Of a stretch of DNA of 36,144 nucleotides, positions 34,490 to 36,144 are shown in pieces (the stretch's first letter is position 1; each line of letters begins with the position of its first letter). A program made the position numbers and the translations under genes. The notes under the pieces are model-generated. The model was not told where the DNA came from, made no database searches, and worked only from the letters and a program-made list of their open reading frames with translations. This DNA is from Bacillota bacterium (GTDB lineage Bacteria > Bacillota > Sulfobacillia > Sulfobacillales > Sulfobacillaceae), in the NCBI GenBank assembly GCA_021795465.1, contig JAJYPK010000019.1, forward strand, positions 1 to 36,144. Direction: 5' to 3'.

Positions 34490-35506
34490 ATGCCATTATC
34501 TGTGATCCCGCTCAATAGCAGCCAACCCCATCCCGAAGACCGTCCGGTTTCCTCGGAAGAGGTGTTGCATTGGTTAGAAACCGGACGCATTAGCCCGGAC
34601 GGCGCCCTACGCCATCTCATTCGGTTAGACAGCCGCACCGGATCCGTGATCACAGGAAATGGCCGTAAAAACACGCAGCCTTCTCCCAAAGAACGGGCCG
34701 ACACCGTAATGCGTGACCTAGATAAATTAGTAGGGTTATCGGGGGTCAAGCTCATGGTTAGAGAAATCCGCGCCTTCATCGAGGTCCAACAACGTCGCGC
34801 TGAATTTCATTTATCCCAGGAATCTCACATGCTGCACATGGTGTTTCAGGGAGCACCGGGAACTGGCAAAACCACGGTCGCGCGCCTCCTGGGGCAGCTT
34901 TTTGAAGCCTTAGGCGTCCTTCCTAAAGGTCATTTAGTCGAAGTAGAACGCGCGGATTTGGTCGGTGAATATATCGGACATACCGCACAAAAAACACGAG
35001 AAGTGATTAAAAAGGCCCTAGGGGGCGTAATGTTTGTGGACGAAGCCTACGCCTTAGCACGAGGGGGAGAAAAAGATTTTGGTAAAGAGGCCATCGATAC
35101 CATGGTTAAAGCCATGGAGGATTACCGGGGTGAATTTCTACTCATCCTTGCGGGCTATCCCCAAGAAATGGCGCAGTTCCTGGCGACCAATCCTGGCCTG
35201 TTATCCCGATTTCCCATTCACTTGGAATTTCCCAACTACAGCCCTACAGAGCTTGTCGCCATCGCGCGCGCGATGACTGTTCAATATCAATATCATCTAA
35301 GCCAGGAGGCCGAGAACGCTTTATTAACCTACATGGAAGAACACGCACGATACTGGCACACCAATGCGGGTAATGCGCGCATGGTCCGCAACGTGCTAGA
35401 ACGCGGCATCCGGCGCCAAGCGGTACGCCTAGCCGATCGATTAGATCACGTAACCCGCCAAGATCTTATGCTCCTCACCTGGGCCGATATCGAAGGGGGG
35501 CTCTAA
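34490..35506 (+). CDS. SpoVK-like AAA ATPase (CbxX/CfxQ family), 338 aa
   Basis: A single-domain AAA ATPase. After ~75 variable residues comes LVGLSGVKLMVREIRAFIEV, then Walker A GAPGTGKTT (121-129), VERADLVGEYIGHTAQKT (pore region), Walker B GGVMFVDEAYAL, ILAGYP, and the sensor-2 region ending in NAGNARMVRNVLERGIRRQA. These are the hallmarks of stage V sporulation protein K and of Rubisco activase CbbX; without Rubisco genes nearby SpoVK is the better guess. ATG at 34490 follows GGGAGGG. The GTPase gene starts 4 bases after its stop. In Bacillus spoVK lies near miaA and hflX; here miaA is about 3.7 kb upstream, beyond the SleB-like hydrolase, prolyl oligopeptidase and small membrane protein genes. 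Confidence 0.9.
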   Translation: MPLSVIPLNSSQPHPEDRPVSSEEVLHWLETGRISPDGALRHLIRLDSRTGSVITGNGRKNTQPSPKERADTVMRDLDKLVGLSGVKLMVREIRAFIEVQQRRAEFHLSQESHMLHMVFQGAPGTGKTTVARLLGQLFEALGVLPKGHLVEVERADLVGEYIGHTAQKTREVIKKALGGVMFVDEAYALARGGEKDFGKEAIDTMVKAMEDYRGEFLLILAGYPQEMAQFLATNPGLLSRFPIHLEFPNYSPTELVAIARAMTVQYQYHLSQEAENALLTYMEEHARYWHTNAGNARMVRNVLERGIRRQAVRLADRLDHVTRQDLMLLTWADIEGGL

Positions 35507-35510
35507 GCAT

Positions 35511-36116
35511 TTGGACGCATTGGTGTTGGGGCGGCCCAATGCAGGCAAATCTCTGTTTGTGATCAATTTTGCCGCGTATCTCGGACTCAAAGAGATTCGC
35601 GTGGAAGCCTTAGATGGCGATGGTACTGCGCGCCGTCAGCGTCTTGCCATTGATTTAGCGCGCCGTCAACTAGTATCCCACGTGCCCTATAAGACCATGG
35701 CCTTGCAGACCGTTCATATCGATCTGATGGGAACCAAAAGCAAACACGCGCTCACGTTAACAGATACCGTAGGTATCACCGAGGAAATTCCGGGCGAACT
35801 TGTGGTTCGTCGCGCAATCGCTATCGTATTGAGCCGTCTCAGCTTAGGCCCGATGGTATTCCACATTGTCGATGCATCAGCCGTTGGATATTCGTCTATT
35901 GAAACCGTCAGTCTGGTGGACGATGGTCTGGCCCGCTATGCCGGATCTATCACGACCTATGCCATTTTGGCCACCAAGATGGATAAGGAAGGCGCGAAAG
36001 TCGGATTAGATCGCCTTCGCGAGCGTTTTCAAGGATACCCGATTATCCCCATCTCCGGTGTGACTCGAAGGGGTTTCAAAGATGTAAAAAGTTTCATCCT
36101 TCGGCACTGGCAATAA
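35511..36116 (+). CDS. Small Ras-like GTPase paired with SpoVK-like ATPase, 201 aa
   Basis: A P-loop GTPase with G1 GRPNAGKS (7-14), G3 DTVG (85-88) and G4 TKMD (155-158); the G5 region is PISGVTRRG. The length leaves room for only the G domain, so it is not HflX, Era or Der, which carry extra domains. The start is TTG at 35511 with GAAGGGGGG at 35492-35500. The gene is tightly linked to the SpoVK-like ATPase and may act with it; the pathway is unknown. The stop TAA overlaps a possible next start as TAATG. Confidence 0.87.
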   Translation: MDALVLGRPNAGKSLFVINFAAYLGLKEIRVEALDGDGTARRQRLAIDLARRQLVSHVPYKTMALQTVHIDLMGTKSKHALTLTDTVGITEEIPGELVVRRAIAIVLSRLSLGPMVFHIVDASAVGYSSIETVSLVDDGLARYAGSITTYAILATKMDKEGAKVGLDRLRERFQGYPIIPISGVTRRGFKDVKSFILRHWQ

Positions 36117-36144
36117 TGCTCCTTTTGCTTGACCCGCACGATAG
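36116..36144 (+). CDS. Possible start of a further gene (partial)
   Basis: ATG at 36116 overlaps the GTPase stop by one base (TAATG) and begins a frame reading MLLLLDPHD, open to the window edge. One-base overlap fits the tight gene packing here, but no ribosome site is clear and too little remains to identify it. Confidence 0.32.

Noticed and set aside
1-36144. CRISPR array, transposon ends, prophage or defence island
   Set aside because: I saw no regularly spaced repeats, transposase or integrase motifs or defence-gene signatures; the genes are mostly core chromosomal ones in continuous operons.

Overview
The window is a dense, almost fully coding stretch of a bacterial chromosome. The gene set points to an endospore-forming Firmicute (Bacillota): a SleB-type spore-cortex hydrolase, a PdaB-type deacetylase, a SpoVK-type AAA ATPase, a MutL with the endonuclease motif of methyl-independent mismatch repair, strong AGGAGG-like ribosome sites, and a rimO-pgsA-cinA-recA-recX-ymdB order typical of clostridial and bacillar chromosomes. 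Gene order and protein character suggest a deep-branching Sulfobacillus-like clostridium; that placement is inference. I see no rRNA, tRNA, CRISPR array, insertion sequence or prophage.

Layout. (1) 1-1886: an unrecognised protein, facing an HTH-only Lrp/AsnC regulator and a stand-alone LON N-terminal-domain protein. (2) 2230-6826, plus strand: acyl-CoA dehydrogenase, asparaginyl-tRNA synthetase, a RodZ-like membrane protein and a D,D-carboxypeptidase, meeting a convergent PdaB-like deacetylase (6810-7571). (3) 7821-20674, plus strand, the core block: rimO, pgsA, a secreted or anchored unknown protein overlapping a short FtsH-like protease, cinA, a DEAD-box helicase, recA, recX, a YfhL-type ferredoxin, an unknown 169-aa protein, ymdB, an M19 dipeptidase and leucyl aminopeptidase, closed by a long hairpin terminator. 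(4) 20771-21760: a promoter with an operator-like palindrome ahead of a small coiled-coil protein and a membrane protein. (5) 24758-21669, minus strand: a D,D-carboxypeptidase with an altered third motif, a nitrilase-like protein lacking the catalytic Cys, an intact nitrilase-family enzyme, and DedA. (6) 24851-30789, plus strand: Ppx/GppA-like protein, mutS, mutL, miaA, all overlapping. (7) 30803-36144: a convergent SleB-like hydrolase, a prolyl oligopeptidase, a small membrane protein, a SpoVK-like ATPase and a small GTPase, with the start of a further gene at the edge.

Most of the content is housekeeping: DNA repair and recombination (RecA, RecX, MutS, MutL), translation (AsnRS, RimO, MiaA, helicase), envelope (PgsA, RodZ-like, two carboxypeptidases, PdaB, SleB, DedA) and peptide turnover (M19, M17, S9). 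The parts that look least described are the split-looking FtsH pair (9757-11776), the nitrilase/pseudo-nitrilase/carboxypeptidase/DedA operon (21669-24758), the apparent off-by-one reading frame at the start of pgsA (9137-9160), and the Ppx-like protein overlapping mutS. All function calls come from reading the translated sequence; no database search was run.
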